Positions 38,935-47,936 of a stretch of 64,000 bases of DNA are shown in pieces. This stretch comes from Gluconacetobacter asukensis (lineage in GTDB: Bacteria; Pseudomonadota; Alphaproteobacteria; Acetobacterales; Acetobacteraceae), in contig NZ_JABEQE010000011.1 of NCBI RefSeq assembly GCF_014174375.1, forward strand, positions 62,001 to 126,000, read 5' to 3'. The position numbers and the translations under genes were made by a program. How positions within the stretch are numbered: the stretch's first letter is position 1; every line of letters begins with the position of its first letter. The notes beneath the pieces were generated by a model. That model made no database searches, was not told where the DNA came from, and saw only the letters and a list, made by a program, of their open reading frames with translations.

Positions 38935-40397
38935 CGGGCGCCAGGGGACTGGGCGGGCCCGACCTGTCGCGATGGGGCCTGGCCCTCCTCGGGGTGACGG
39001 TACTGCGCGTGATCGTGGCCGCGTGGACGCCCCTGTCGCCGGACGAGGCCTATTACTGGGTCTGGTCCCGTGCGCTGGCGCCGGGCTATCTGGACCATCC
39101 CCCGATGGTGGCGCTGTGGATCCGCGTGGGCACGGCCCTGCTGGGAGACGGCCCCCTGGGCGTGCGCCTGCTGGCCCCGCTCTCGGCAGCGATCGGCACG
39201 CTGTTCCTAGTTGTGGCGGCGCGCGACCTCGGCCAGGGCGACGGGCCACCGGCCGGCCGGATGGTGCGGGCGGGGCTGCTACTGAACGCCACGCTGGCGC
39301 TGGGCATCGGCGCCGTGACCATGACCCCGGATACGCCGCTGCTGTTCTTCGTGACGCTGGCGCTGTGGGCGCTGGGCCGGCTGCTGGCCACGGGTCGGGG
39401 GGTATGGTGGCTGGTGCTGGGGGCAGTGCTCGGCCTGGCCTGCGACAGCAAATATACGGCCGTGCTGCCCGGTGGCGGGCTGGCGCTGTGGTGCCTGTGC
39501 AGCCGGTTCGGCCGGGCGTGGCTGCGCACGCCCTGGCCCTGGTGCGGTGTGGTGCTGGCCGCGATCCTGTTCCTGCCGGTCATCGGCTGGAACCACGCGC
39601 ATCACTGGGCCAGCTTCGTGCGTCAGGGCGGTCGGGCAGGGGATTGGCGGCCGGCGCGGGCCGTGCAGTTCCTGTCGGAACTGGCAGGGGGGCAGATCGG
39701 CCTGATGACGCCGCTGATCGCGCTGGGGTTCGGCGGCGGAATGTGGCGGGCCTGGCACCGTGCCGGGCGCGATCCGGGGGCAGCGGTGCTGCTGTGGTGG
39801 ATCGTGCCGTCGGCGCTCGTGTTCGTGCAGCACGCGCTGGGCGATCGGGTGCAGGCCAACTGGCCGGTGCTGCTCTATCCTGCCATGGCGGTACTCGCCG
39901 CTTCGCCCGCCTGGCGCTTCTGGCGCGCGGGAACGGTCCTGGGGTTTGCGCTGACGCTGCTGGTCTATGTCCAGTCCACCCTGGCGCCCGTTTCGCTGTC
40001 GCCGCATCTGGACATTACCCTGCGGCAGATGGCCGGCTGGCAGGACCTGGCGCGCAAGGTCGATGCCCTGGTGGCCCCCGGCGACATGGTGGCGGCCGAC
40101 GAATACGGGCTGGCGGCGGAACTGGCCCTGGCCCTGCCACGCCGGACAGTGATCGGGATCGAGCCGCGCTGGGCGCTGTTCGACCTACCGCGCCCGGTGG
40201 GGGGCAGTGGTATCTTCCTGTGCAGCGTCCGGCGGCTGCGCGACCTCGATCTGTCGCCTTTCAGCAGCGCCACGCGGATCGGCACCGTGGAGCGGGCACG
40301 CAAGGGCAGGGTTGCCGAACGCTATGCCGTCTTCCGTGTCACGCTGGCGCCCGGCCCGCTCGCCGGCGCAGCCCGCCTGTCGGCTGGGGAGGAATAG
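38931..40397 (+). CDS. ArnT/PMT-like integral membrane glycosyltransferase (GT83)
   Basis: The 488-aa product has about eleven transmembrane helices. The first periplasmic loop carries PLSPDEAYYWVWSRAL, containing the DE motif of GT83/PMT-type lipid-linked sugar transferases, and YLDHPPMVALWI is also family-typical. Such enzymes transfer a sugar from undecaprenyl phosphate to lipid A or another periplasmic acceptor. It is coupled by ATGA to the GT2-GtrA gene, forming a donor-synthesis and transfer pair. The acceptor is unknown; lipid A is a reasonable guess. Confidence 0.87.
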   Translation: MTGARGLGGPDLSRWGLALLGVTVLRVIVAAWTPLSPDEAYYWVWSRALAPGYLDHPPMVALWIRVGTALLGDGPLGVRLLAPLSAAIGTLFLVVAARDLGQGDGPPAGRMVRAGLLLNATLALGIGAVTMTPDTPLLFFVTLALWALGRLLATGRGVWWLVLGAVLGLACDSKYTAVLPGGGLALWCLCSRFGRAWLRTPWPWCGVVLAAILFLPVIGWNHAHHWASFVRQGGRAGDWRPARAVQFLSELAGGQIGLMTPLIALGFGGGMWRAWHRAGRDPGAAVLLWWIVPSALVFVQHALGDRVQANWPVLLYPAMAVLAASPAWRFWRAGTVLGFALTLLVYVQSTLAPVSLSPHLDITLRQMAGWQDLARKVDALVAPGDMVAADEYGLAAELALALPRRTVIGIEPRWALFDLPRPVGGSGIFLCSVRRLRDLDLSPFSSATRIGTVERARKGRVAERYAVFRVTLAPGPLAGAARLSAGEE

Positions 40398-40404
40398 AGC
40401 GTCG

Positions 40405-40761
40405 TTATGGCGCCGCGCTGTCCAGTGTGCCGCGCACCAGCTCCATCAGCGCGCGGACCCGGAATGGCTTTTCCAACGTAGGGATCGGCGCGAGGGTGGC
40501 CAGGCGGGCCGGGTCACCGCTGATGGCGATCAGGGGGATGCCCCCCGCCTTCAGTCGGGCGATCAGGCGATCTGGCGGGCCGTCGGGCAGGGACAGGTCG
40601 ATGATGGCCAGGTCGATCGGCCCCTGTTCCACTGCGTTCATGGCCGATTGCACGCCCGGACAGGCGGTGACGCGCAGGTCGGATGCCTCCAGCGCCGTGC
40701 AGATCAGGTCGGCGATGGCGGATTCGTCCTCGACCAGCAGGATATGGCGGCCAGATATCAT
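40405..40761 (-). CDS. stand-alone response regulator receiver protein
   Basis: The 118-aa product is only a receiver domain. Phosphoacceptor D55 is in AIIDLSLPDG, the acidic pocket is in LLVEDESA, and the conserved lysine is K98 in LEKPF. No output domain is present, so it would act by protein interaction, or as a phosphate shuttle. It overlaps the NUDIX gene by 4 bp (ATGA), suggesting one transcript. No histidine kinase is adjacent. Confidence 0.88.
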   Translation of the reverse strand: MISGRHILLVEDESAIADLICTALEASDLRVTACPGVQSAMNAVEQGPIDLAIIDLSLPDGPPDRLIARLKAGGIPLIAISGDPARLATLAPIPTLEKPFRVRALMELVRGTLDSAAP

Positions 40762-41255
40762 GATGCATGGTCCTGTGCGGGGATGAGGCGACGGGGATCG
40801 CCCCCGGGGACGGGCCAGGGGGCGGCCCCCCGTTCGGAAAGCGCCAGGGTGCCCAGTTCCAGCAGGCCGGGGCTCATGCGCTCCGGGTTGGCCCGGATCT
40901 GGTCGAGGGTGAACCAGCCCGTGGCTACCGCGTCATCGGCAGCCTGGATGTCGGTCTGGCCGGAATCGGCGCAGTGCACGACGGTGATGACGTAATGAAA
41001 GCGCAACTGCCCGTCGGGTGCCCGGTCCAGCACGTCGAATGCCGTCAGCACGCCCTGGGCCCGGGTGACGAACCCGGTTTCCTCGCGCAGTTCGCGTTCG
41101 GCCGCCTGGAACAGGGTCTCGCCATGTTCGATCCGGCCGCCGGGAAAGCCCCATAGCCCCTGATCCGGCGGGTTGGCGCGCCGGATCAGCAGCAGGCGCG
41201 CGTCACGGACAACAACGGCCAGGATGGCGGCCGACACGGTGGAGGAAGCAGTCAT
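40758..41255 (-). CDS. NUDIX hydrolase
   Basis: The 165-aa product has a complete Nudix box, GRIEHGETLFQAAERELREE, continuing ETGF, at about residues 40-62. The N-terminal strand reads AAILAVVVRDARLLLIRRA. It resembles ADP-ribose pyrophosphatase-type enzymes that clean up nucleotide diphosphates. The exact substrate cannot be read from the sequence. It is the first gene of a two-gene unit with the receiver protein, and repeat copy C lies just upstream. Confidence 0.88.
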   Translation of the reverse strand: MTASSTVSAAILAVVVRDARLLLIRRANPPDQGLWGFPGGRIEHGETLFQAAERELREETGFVTRAQGVLTAFDVLDRAPDGQLRFHYVITVVHCADSGQTDIQAADDAVATGWFTLDQIRANPERMSPGLLELGTLALSERGAAPWPVPGGDPRRLIPAQDHAS

Positions 41256-41310
41256 GCGGTAATCTTAACCGCATGCCTGCCTCCGGCGCCACCATGCCGG
41301 GGCGCCGCAA

Positions 41311-41472
41311 AGCCTGGCCGGACATGTGGGTTGACGAGCGAGAGCGGCCCGGAACCGGCCGCGCCCGGCGTGTGTTTCCGAGCCTCGGAGCGGAGCGGCC
41401 TTGATGGCCGCGAGCACCGAAGCACAGGAAACGCGCGCCAGATCGCCGCCAGCGCGCATGTCCGGCCACGCT
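41311..41472. repeat. intergenic palindromic repeat, copy C (162 bp)
   Basis: The outer arms are AGCCTGGCCGGACATG at 41311-41326 and CATGTCCGGCCACGCT at 41457-41472, complementary except for one pair. The interior matches the reverse complement of copy A almost throughout, including GAGCGAGAGCGGCCCGG, GTGTTTCCGAGC, GGAGCGGAGCGGCCTTGATGG and CAGGAAACGCGCG. It ends one base before the stop codon of the ester hydrolase gene on the minus strand. Confidence 0.85.
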
Positions 41473-41473
41473 G

Positions 41474-43459
41474 TCAGGGGACGACCGGCAGCCAGATGGC
41501 CGTCGACTGCTCACCACCCCGATGGATTGTCTGGGTGGCGGTCACATAATCATGCGGCGTGGCACGCAGCACGTTGGGGACGAAGGTCTGCGGATTGCGG
41601 TCGTAGAGCGGGAACAGCGAGGACTGGATCTGCACCATGATCCGGTGCCCCGGCTTGAACACGTGGTTGACCGCCGGCAGCGTGAAGCGATAGCGCGCCG
41701 TCGCGTTGGCTACCGCGGCCACAGAATGGTCGAACCCTTCACGGTAGCGGCCACGGAAGATGTCCATCGACACGGCCAGTTCGTATCCGCCCATTTCCGG
41801 CCGGTCGCCGTCGGTGGCGGGCATCACGTCGATCAGCTTCACCACCCAGTCGGAATCGGTGCCGCTGGTCGCCGCGAACAGGTCGGCCACCGGCACGCCG
41901 CTGACGCGGACGGACTTGGTCAGGACCGGCGTTTCATAGGTCAGCACGTCCGGGCGGCTTTCGGCCGGCCGCTGGTCCTGGACCAGCCAGGTCTTCCAGC
42001 GCGGTGAATCCTCCGCGAAATTGAACGGACGCTGCACGAACGGCACCGGATGCGCCGGGTCGGACACGTAGGAATCCTGTCCGGTGGCGGGGTGGTCGAA
42101 CGACAGGCTGTAGCCGGCCTGCAGGTACAGCGGCTTCAGCTTCTGGTCGCAGCTCTTGTCGTCACACGCCAGGGGCCAGTGCGGGAAGCGGTCCCAATGG
42201 TTCTCGCCGGAATTGTAGATGATGGCTTCCGGCAGATGAACCTCGGGCGAGCCGGGGCGCAGATACTGGTTGAAGAAGGGCAGCAGCACCTCGGCGCGGA
42301 ATTGATGCGCGGTGTCCCCGTTCCAGTGCAGCGGGCCCAGTTCCGACCCGTCGTAATTGACCTGGCTGTGGCGCCAGGGGCCCATCACCAGCACGTTGGG
42401 CACGTTCGGGCTGGTCGCCTTCAGCGCCTGCCAGGAATGGATGGCGCCCCACATGTCTTCCTGATCCCACAGCCCCTGTTCCCAGATGGTGGGAACGGTC
42501 AGCGGGTGGCGGGTGATCAGCTTGTCCAGCGCCTGGTCCTGCCAGAAGGAATCATAGTCCGGATGGGCCAGCATGCGCTGCCACCACGGAAACTGGTCCA
42601 GCCCGGCGGCGGAGGCGAACTGGGCGGCCGAGCCTGCGCGCAGGAAGTTGGTGTAGTCGTCGCGATCGACGCGGGGGATTGAGGAGCCGGAGCCACGCAC
42701 CGTCATCTGGTCGGTGAAATAGTCCAGTCCGCCCTGGCGGAAGGCGCCGTAATGGTACCAGTCGTCGCCCATCCAGCCATCGACCATCGGGCTTTCCGGG
42801 GCCGCGACCTTCAGCGCCGGGTGCGGGTTCAGCAGCGCCATGACGACCGTGAAGCCTTCATAGGACGAGCCCAGCATGCCCACGCGCCCGTTGGACTGCG
42901 GCAGATTGTGGACCAGCCAGTCGATCGTGTCCCACGCATCGGTGACTTCGTCGGTATGGGTGGGGTTCAGCGGGCCGCGCACCGGGCGCGTCATGACGTA
43001 ATCGCCCTCCGACCCGTATTTGCCGCGAATGTCCTGGAACACGCGGATATAGCCGGATTCCACGAACACATCGTCGCCCTGGGGCAGTAGCGCGCGCATG
43101 GTCGGCGCATCCTCGACCCGGTTGAGGCGCTTCGAGGCATGATAGGGCGTGCGCGTCAGCAGGATCGGCGCATCATGGGCGTCGCGCGGGATTACGATCA
43201 CCGTATGCAGCTTCACCCCGTCGCGCATCGGGATCATGATCTCGCGCTTGACGTAATCGCGCGCGGCGGTGGGGAAGGTGACGTGGGCGGGAATGTCGCT
43301 GCCCGTCTGCACCGTCAGGGACGATGCGGCCGTCGGCGCCGCCGGAGGGGCGGCATGGCCCAGACTGCTGATCAGGCCGAGGGCGGTCGCAAAGGCGATC
43401 GCCCCGCCCGGGCGATGGAAGGGAAGGGTCAAACCAGGCGCTCCTGCTCTATCCGTCAT
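41474..43459 (-). CDS. alpha-amino acid ester hydrolase (CocE/NonD family)
   Basis: The 661-aa product has an N-terminal signal peptide, an alpha/beta-hydrolase domain, a cap and a C-terminal jelly-roll domain. The triad fits S199 (GSSYEG), D332 (LWDQEDMW) and H364 (PWRHSQ). The spacing S to D of 133 and S to H of 165 equals that of the Acetobacter turbidans enzyme. The carboxylate cluster that recognises the alpha-amino group is also present: D233, E334, D335. The family hydrolyses or transfers alpha-amino acid esters and beta-lactams such as ampicillin and cephalexin. The natural substrate is unknown; location is periplasmic. ATG 43459 is chosen, with an upstream start at 43501 possible. 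Confidence 0.9.
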   Translation of the reverse strand: MTDRAGAPGLTLPFHRPGGAIAFATALGLISSLGHAAPPAAPTAASSLTVQTGSDIPAHVTFPTAARDYVKREIMIPMRDGVKLHTVIVIPRDAHDAPILLTRTPYHASKRLNRVEDAPTMRALLPQGDDVFVESGYIRVFQDIRGKYGSEGDYVMTRPVRGPLNPTHTDEVTDAWDTIDWLVHNLPQSNGRVGMLGSSYEGFTVVMALLNPHPALKVAAPESPMVDGWMGDDWYHYGAFRQGGLDYFTDQMTVRGSGSSIPRVDRDDYTNFLRAGSAAQFASAAGLDQFPWWQRMLAHPDYDSFWQDQALDKLITRHPLTVPTIWEQGLWDQEDMWGAIHSWQALKATSPNVPNVLVMGPWRHSQVNYDGSELGPLHWNGDTAHQFRAEVLLPFFNQYLRPGSPEVHLPEAIIYNSGENHWDRFPHWPLACDDKSCDQKLKPLYLQAGYSLSFDHPATGQDSYVSDPAHPVPFVQRPFNFAEDSPRWKTWLVQDQRPAESRPDVLTYETPVLTKSVRVSGVPVADLFAATSGTDSDWVVKLIDVMPATDGDRPEMGGYELAVSMDIFRGRYREGFDHSVAAVANATARYRFTLPAVNHVFKPGHRIMVQIQSSLFPLYDRNPQTFVPNVLRATPHDYVTATQTIHRGGEQSTAIWLPVVP

Positions 43460-43557
43460 GGCGGAGATGTCATGCTTTTCGCGTGGTCGACCATGTCGCA
43501 ACCGGATGGATCAGGCAACCGCCCATCATCCCGGCGCAAGGCGTTCGGCAGGCCGCT

Positions 43558-44037
43558 TCAATGGCCCAGGAAATGCTCCCTGGAATGGGATTGCGGGCGG
43601 GTCAGGACCACATGGGCGTGGCAGCGCGGCGTGCCGTAGGTGCCATGGATCTCAACCCCTTCCGGCGTGCCTTCGAACACCATGGGAAAGGGCTTGTGGT
43701 TCATGTCGCTCAGCACGAGCTGGGCGTGGAAATGGCCCGGTGTCGCATCGCGCTGGCCGCGCAGGGTGTGCGCGCCGTCGGCGGGGGTGAAGGCAATGCG
43801 CTTGCCTTCGATCTGCAAGGTCGACGGGGCCCGCGTCTCGGGGCAGATGCCACGGTCGGCGACCAGCGTGCCGGTCCAGATCCCGAGCGGATCGCGGGCC
43901 GCATCGTCGGCCGCTCCGGCGGCCCGCGACAGGCCGCCCGTCGACAGGGCGAGGATGAGGGCGCCCATCATCGTCGCGCGCCCCAGGCAGGCGCGACGGG
44001 AAACGGGCAAAGGGTGGTCCAGTCGGAAGAGGGACAC
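43558..44037 (-). CDS. exported protein of unknown function with Tat-like signal
   Basis: The 159-aa product begins at GTG 44037, with GGAG 7 nt upstream. The N-terminus [19 protein letters not shown] has a twin-arginine motif before a hydrophobic core. The mature part is beta-rich ([41 protein letters not shown]) and ends in a histidine-containing segment. I do not recognise the family. It is divergent from guaA by 184 bp and lies upstream of the ester hydrolase on the same strand. Confidence 0.65.
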   Translation of the reverse strand: MSLFRLDHPLPVSRRACLGRATMMGALILALSTGGLSRAAGAADDAARDPLGIWTGTLVADRGICPETRAPSTLQIEGKRIAFTPADGAHTLRGQRDATPGHFHAQLVLSDMNHKPFPMVFEGTPEGVEIHGTYGTPRCHAHVVLTRPQSHSREHFLGH

Positions 44038-44221
44038 GTTCGGGCTCCGTAACACCTTGGTCTGGCCCCTTATATGGCGGCGGCCGGCCCGTTGGACCAT
44101 AGGGTCCCGCCCGCTCCGGGCTTGCACTATATTCTGTGTCGACGCATATCCGGCTCCTGCACGGCCCGCCCGGTCGCGCAGCGCGCCCTGCGACCGTAAC
44201 GCCGCGACCGAAAGAGCAACG

Positions 44222-45844
44222 ATGAGCGACGATGTGAAGACCGCCGGTTCCACCCAGACCCTGCCCGAGGATACGACGACGCTGGACGCCGCGTTGCATC
44301 AGGACCGGATTCTGATCCTGGATTTCGGCAGCCAGGTCACGCAGCTGATCGCCCGCCGTGTGCGCGAAAGCGGCGTCTATTGCGAAATCTGGCCGTTTTC
44401 CACCGACGCGGCGCGGATCCGCGCCTTCGCCCCGCGCGGCATCATCCTGTCGGGCGGCCCGGCCAGCGTGCTGGACGAGAACGCGCCCCGCATCCCTGAT
44501 GTCGTGTTCGCCCTCAACGTGCCGGTGCTGGGCATCTGCTACGGCCAGCAGGCAATGTGTTTCCAACTGGGCGGCGCGGTGGAAACGCACGCGCATCGTG
44601 AATTCGGCCGCGCGCATGTCGATATCGTCGAGGATTGCGCGCTGTTCCGTGGCACCTGGACGCGAGGCGGGCGCGAGCAGGTGTGGATGAGCCATGGCGA
44701 CCGGGTGACGAAGCTTCCGCCCGGCTTCCGCGCGGTGGCCGTCAGCGAGGGCGCGCCCTATGCCATCATCGCGGATGAGGGGCGGCGCATGTATGGCGTG
44801 CAGTTCCACCCCGAGGTGGTGCATACGCCGCATGGTGCGGCCCTGTTGCGCAACTTTACCCACGGCGTGGTGGGTTGCCAGGGCACCTGGACCATGGCCG
44901 GGTTCCGCGACATGGAAATTGCCCGTATCCGCCAGCAGGTCGGGTCGGGCCGGGTCATCTGCGGCCTGTCGGGCGGGGTCGATTCCTCGGTGGCGGCGGT
45001 GCTGATCCACGAGGCGATCGGCGACCAGCTGACCTGCATCTTCGTCGATCCCGGCATCCTGCGCGCCGGCGAGGCCGAGGAGGTGGTCAAGACCTTCCGT
45101 GGCCGCTTCAACATCAAGCTGATCCACCGCGACGCGTCGGACCTGTTCCTCTCCGCCCTGGAAGGCGTGACGGACCCAGAGGTGAAGCGCAAGACGATCG
45201 GCCGTCTGTTCGTCGAGGTGTTCGAGGAAGAGGCCGCGAAGCTGGGTGGCGCGGAGTTCCTGGCCCAGGGCACTCTGTATCCGGACGTGATCGAAAGCGT
45301 CAGCTTCACCGGCGGCCCGTCGGTGACGATCAAGTCGCATCACAATGTCGGCGGCCTGCCGGAACGCATGAAGATGCAGCTGGTCGAGCCGCTGCGCGAA
45401 CTGTTCAAGGACGAGGTTCGGGAACTGGGCCGCCAACTGGGGATTCCCGAGGCCATCGTCGGCCGCCATCCGTTCCCCGGGCCGGGCCTGGCCATCCGCA
45501 TTCCCGGCGCGATCGATCGCGACAAGCTGGCGCTGCTGCGCCAGGTCGATACGGTTTTCCTGGAAGAAATCCGGGGTGCCGGCCTGTATGACGCGATCTG
45601 GCAGGCCTTCGCGGTCCTGCTGCCGGTCCGCACTGTCGGCGTGATGGGCGACGGCCGCACCTACGACTATGCCTGTGCGCTCCGCGCAGTCACCAGCACC
45701 GATGGCATGACGGCCGATGTCTATCCGTTCGACATCGGCTTCCTGAACCGCGTCGCCAGCCGCATCGTGAACGAGGTGCGCGGCATCAATCGCGTGACCT
45801 ACGACATCACGTCGAAGCCGCCCGGGACGATCGAGTGGGAGTGA
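44222..45844 (+). CDS. guaA: GMP synthase (glutamine-hydrolysing)
   Basis: The 540-aa product converts XMP to GMP. It has a class I glutamine amidotransferase domain ([10 protein letters not shown] with the nucleophilic cysteine, then [12 protein letters not shown]), an ATP pyrophosphatase domain (P-loop [14 protein letters not shown]), and the C-terminal dimerisation domain ending KPPGTIEWE. Length is normal with a short N-terminal extension of about 25 residues. Its 3' end is a recognised integration hot spot for genomic islands, and a cut-down P4-type integrase lies about 300 bp downstream. Confidence 0.96.
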   Translation: MSDDVKTAGSTQTLPEDTTTLDAALHQDRILILDFGSQVTQLIARRVRESGVYCEIWPFSTDAARIRAFAPRGIILSGGPASVLDENAPRIPDVVFALNVPVLGICYGQQAMCFQLGGAVETHAHREFGRAHVDIVEDCALFRGTWTRGGREQVWMSHGDRVTKLPPGFRAVAVSEGAPYAIIADEGRRMYGVQFHPEVVHTPHGAALLRNFTHGVVGCQGTWTMAGFRDMEIARIRQQVGSGRVICGLSGGVDSSVAAVLIHEAIGDQLTCIFVDPGILRAGEAEEVVKTFRGRFNIKLIHRDASDLFLSALEGVTDPEVKRKTIGRLFVEVFEEEAAKLGGAEFLAQGTLYPDVIESVSFTGGPSVTIKSHHNVGGLPERMKMQLVEPLRELFKDEVRELGRQLGIPEAIVGRHPFPGPGLAIRIPGAIDRDKLALLRQVDTVFLEEIRGAGLYDAIWQAFAVLLPVRTVGVMGDGRTYDYACALRAVTSTDGMTADVYPFDIGFLNRVASRIVNEVRGINRVTYDITSKPPGTIEWE

Positions 45845-46012
45845 TTTTGGTCTATCCGGGCGTATCCAAAACTACGCCACAGTAAGATCTAACCAACGGA
45901 AAAAGATAAATAATTAGTCCAATATCTGTCGATATCCATTGGTGGGCAGAGATCGCGTCCGTCGGCCCGTGTGACGGACCTCGCGCATATTGATCGCGGG
46001 GAAATTTGAAAG

Positions 46013-46052
46013 TACCGTCAGGACAGATGAGGCTCCTGACGGTATTTTTTTT
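46013..46052 (+). terminator. terminator hairpin in the integrase leader (possible attenuator)
   Basis: TACCGTCAGGA (46013-46023) pairs perfectly with TCCTGACGGTA (46034-46044), followed by eight T residues. It could terminate guaA transcription on the plus strand. The 5' arm AGTACCGTCA (46011-46020) is also the exact reverse complement of TGACGGTACT near 46114-46123, just upstream of the integrase ribosome-binding site, so two alternative pairings exist. The rest of 45845-46139 is AT-rich and holds no gene. Confidence 0.75.
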
Positions 46053-46139
46053 GCGCTAAGCTTCTGACAATACGCCGTCTTTTTCGACGAGAGCCCCCCA
46101 AAAAAACCGCGTGACGGTACTTTTTGGAGGTGGTCCACC

Positions 46140-46337
46140 ATGTTGAAGGACGCTGCGATCAAGGCGCTGAAATCAAAAGATAAAATCTACAAAGTGACCG
46201 ATCGCGACGGCATGTATGTGCGCGTCGCGCCATCGGGCGCCCTTTCATTCAGGCTGGACTACCGGCTCGATGGTCGGCGCGAGACGGTCCATCTGGGCAA
46301 GTACGGACGAGACGGAATCTCGCTAGCGCGAGCTTGA
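46140..46337 (+). pseudogene. N-terminal fragment of a P4-type integrase
   Basis: The 65-aa product matches the N-terminal DUF4102 domain of P4-type tyrosine integrases (LKDAAIKALKSKDKIYKVTD, GMYVRVAPSGALSFRLDY, ETVHLGKYGRDGISLARA) and then stops. The core-binding and catalytic domains, some 330 residues, are gone. GGAGG lies about 9 nt before the ATG, so the fragment may still be translated. Position directly after guaA marks this as the left edge of an island remnant. The truncation point is within 20 bp of the convergent epoxide hydrolase end, suggesting a deletion junction. Confidence 0.85.
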
Positions 46338-46351
46338 GAGCTGTGCCTGCC

Positions 46352-47506
46352 CTATTGCCGAAGCGGCCGAAAGAACGCCCTGATATCTTCGGCCAGCAGT
46401 TTGGGTTGTTCGAGTGCAGCGAAGTGCCCGCCCGCCGGCATCTCCGTCCAGCGGGTCACAGGAAATACCCGCTCGACCCAACTGCGCGGTGGCGTCGGCA
46501 GTTCATAAGGGAACACGGCCACGCCGAGGGGAACGTCCACGCGCTCACCCACTTCGAAGGCAAGTGGGTTCAGACGGTTCTCCTTGTAGAGGCGCAATGA
46601 TGCATCGACATTTTCGGAGAACCAGTAAAGCGAGATGTCGGTGAGCAAGACATCGAGGGGAACGCCAGACTGTGGAGCATTCCGCCTGTCGGTCCAGGTA
46701 TGGAACTTCTCGGCGATCCAGGCAGCAAGCCCGACCGGGCTGTCCGTTAGCGAGAACGCCAGCGTTTGCGGCTTGGTGGCCTGTAGGGCGGAGTAGGCTC
46801 CTTCCTCCGCCGAGAAACGACCGGCACGTTCAAGGAAGCTGTTTTCCTCGGCTGAGACCGGCTGGCTCACATTGACGATCCCTGGTTTGAAGCTGCCGGG
46901 GATGTAGTTCACATGAGCGCCCAGAATGCTTTCTGGAAAAAGCCGCGCGAGCCACATCGACACGCCTGCGCCAATATCGCCACCTTGTGTTGCGAACCGT
47001 TCATAGCCAAGCTCGCACATCAATTCGCGCCAGAGCATGGCGATCGTCTTCGAACTCGTCCCAGCCTTTGTCGGGCGCGCGGAGAAGCCGAATCCGGGCA
47101 GTGAGGGAATCACCACGTCAAATGCGTCTGCGGGATCGCCTCCGTGCGCGCCAGGGTCGGTCAGCAAAGGAAGGATGTGCTCCATTTCGCAGAAAGAGCC
47201 TGGCCAGCCATGTGTCAGGATGAGCGGGATAGGCGCAGGGCCGATACCTTTCTGATGAACGAAATGAATGTCAGTGCCGCCAACATCCAGCAGGAATTGT
47301 GGCAGGCAATTCAGTCGTTGTTCCTGGCTGCGCCAATCGAAGTTGTGAAGCCAATATTGAACGAGTTGCCGGATCTCGGTCAGACTGGCGCCATCCGCCC
47401 AACTCGTATCATCGAGTACGACCGGCCATCGCACCGCCTGCAACCGTGCTCTGAGGTCAGCGATCGCATCGTCGCTGACATGAATCTTATATTCACGTAT
47501 TCCCAT
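46352..47506 (-). CDS. epoxide hydrolase (alpha/beta hydrolase with EHN domain)
   Basis: The 384-aa product has the N-terminal epoxide-hydrolase segment (DDAIADLRARLQAVRWP..W) and an alpha/beta-hydrolase core. Visible features are the oxyanion motif HGWPGSF, the nucleophile region GGDIGAGVSMWLA with Asp, a lid tyrosine candidate and the C-terminal catalytic histidine in PAGGHFAALEQP. It opens epoxides to diols in the cytoplasm; physiological substrate unknown. The gene lies inside the guaA-associated accessory stretch. A decayed TetR gene lies next upstream, possibly its former regulator. Confidence 0.87.
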   Translation of the reverse strand: MGIREYKIHVSDDAIADLRARLQAVRWPVVLDDTSWADGASLTEIRQLVQYWLHNFDWRSQEQRLNCLPQFLLDVGGTDIHFVHQKGIGPAPIPLILTHGWPGSFCEMEHILPLLTDPGAHGGDPADAFDVVIPSLPGFGFSARPTKAGTSSKTIAMLWRELMCELGYERFATQGGDIGAGVSMWLARLFPESILGAHVNYIPGSFKPGIVNVSQPVSAEENSFLERAGRFSAEEGAYSALQATKPQTLAFSLTDSPVGLAAWIAEKFHTWTDRRNAPQSGVPLDVLLTDISLYWFSENVDASLRLYKENRLNPLAFEVGERVDVPLGVAVFPYELPTPPRSWVERVFPVTRWTEMPAGGHFAALEQPKLLAEDIRAFFRPLRQ

Positions 47507-47615
47507 CTGAATTTCCTATCTTGGCGCGGCGTGCCGATGAAGCAACATCATGTTGTGCGCTGTAAGCATCAAGCGCCTCCGCCTGCTTCCCGACTAGGGG
47601 TTTCCGTAGGGCGTG

Positions 47616-47925
47616 TCAGGCTCCAGGCCGATTTGTCAGGATGGTGCTGGTAATGAGATTGAAGAGATGATCGGATCGTGAAACAAACGCCCGTTGGCTG
47701 ACCAGCCAGCCGAGCCCCGACATCAGGGCGAACAGGTCGTCCGAATCCATATCCTTGCGCGCCGTTCCCTCGGCCTGGGCACGAAGAAGCAGTCACGCGC
47801 CGGCCGAGTGCACCGCTGCACATGGCGCATAGAGCGCGGAGTTCGGGTCTGCGTGGGCGCTGGCCATCAAGGCAACAACGCCGCTGTAGCTGCCAACGAA
47901 CGCCACGCCTTCGCGAAACCAGGAT
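47616..47925 (-). pseudogene. decayed TetR-family regulator, C-terminal part only
   Basis: A minus-strand frame ending at TGA 47616-47618 reads backwards through LLRAQAEGTARKDMDSDD, LFALMSGLGWLVSQRAF and SDHLFNLITSTIL, the C-terminal end of TetR regulators. An in-frame stop at 47793-47795 interrupts it. Beyond that stop the same frame continues with FVGSYSGVVALMASAHAD and SALYAPCAAVHSAGA, also TetR-like. The N-terminal DNA-binding domain is missing, and IS3-type sequence starts where it should be. The gene is inactive. Confidence 0.78.
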
Positions 47926-47936
47926 GGCTGGCCGGC

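Noticed and set aside
43652-45469. 605-aa minus-strand frame opposite guaA
   Set aside because: Antisense shadow of guaA; the real minus-strand gene here begins at GTG 44037 in another frame context with a good SD.
45845-46139. tRNA gene as island attachment site
   Set aside because: No cloverleaf-like sequence was found. The guaA 3' end itself is the more likely target.
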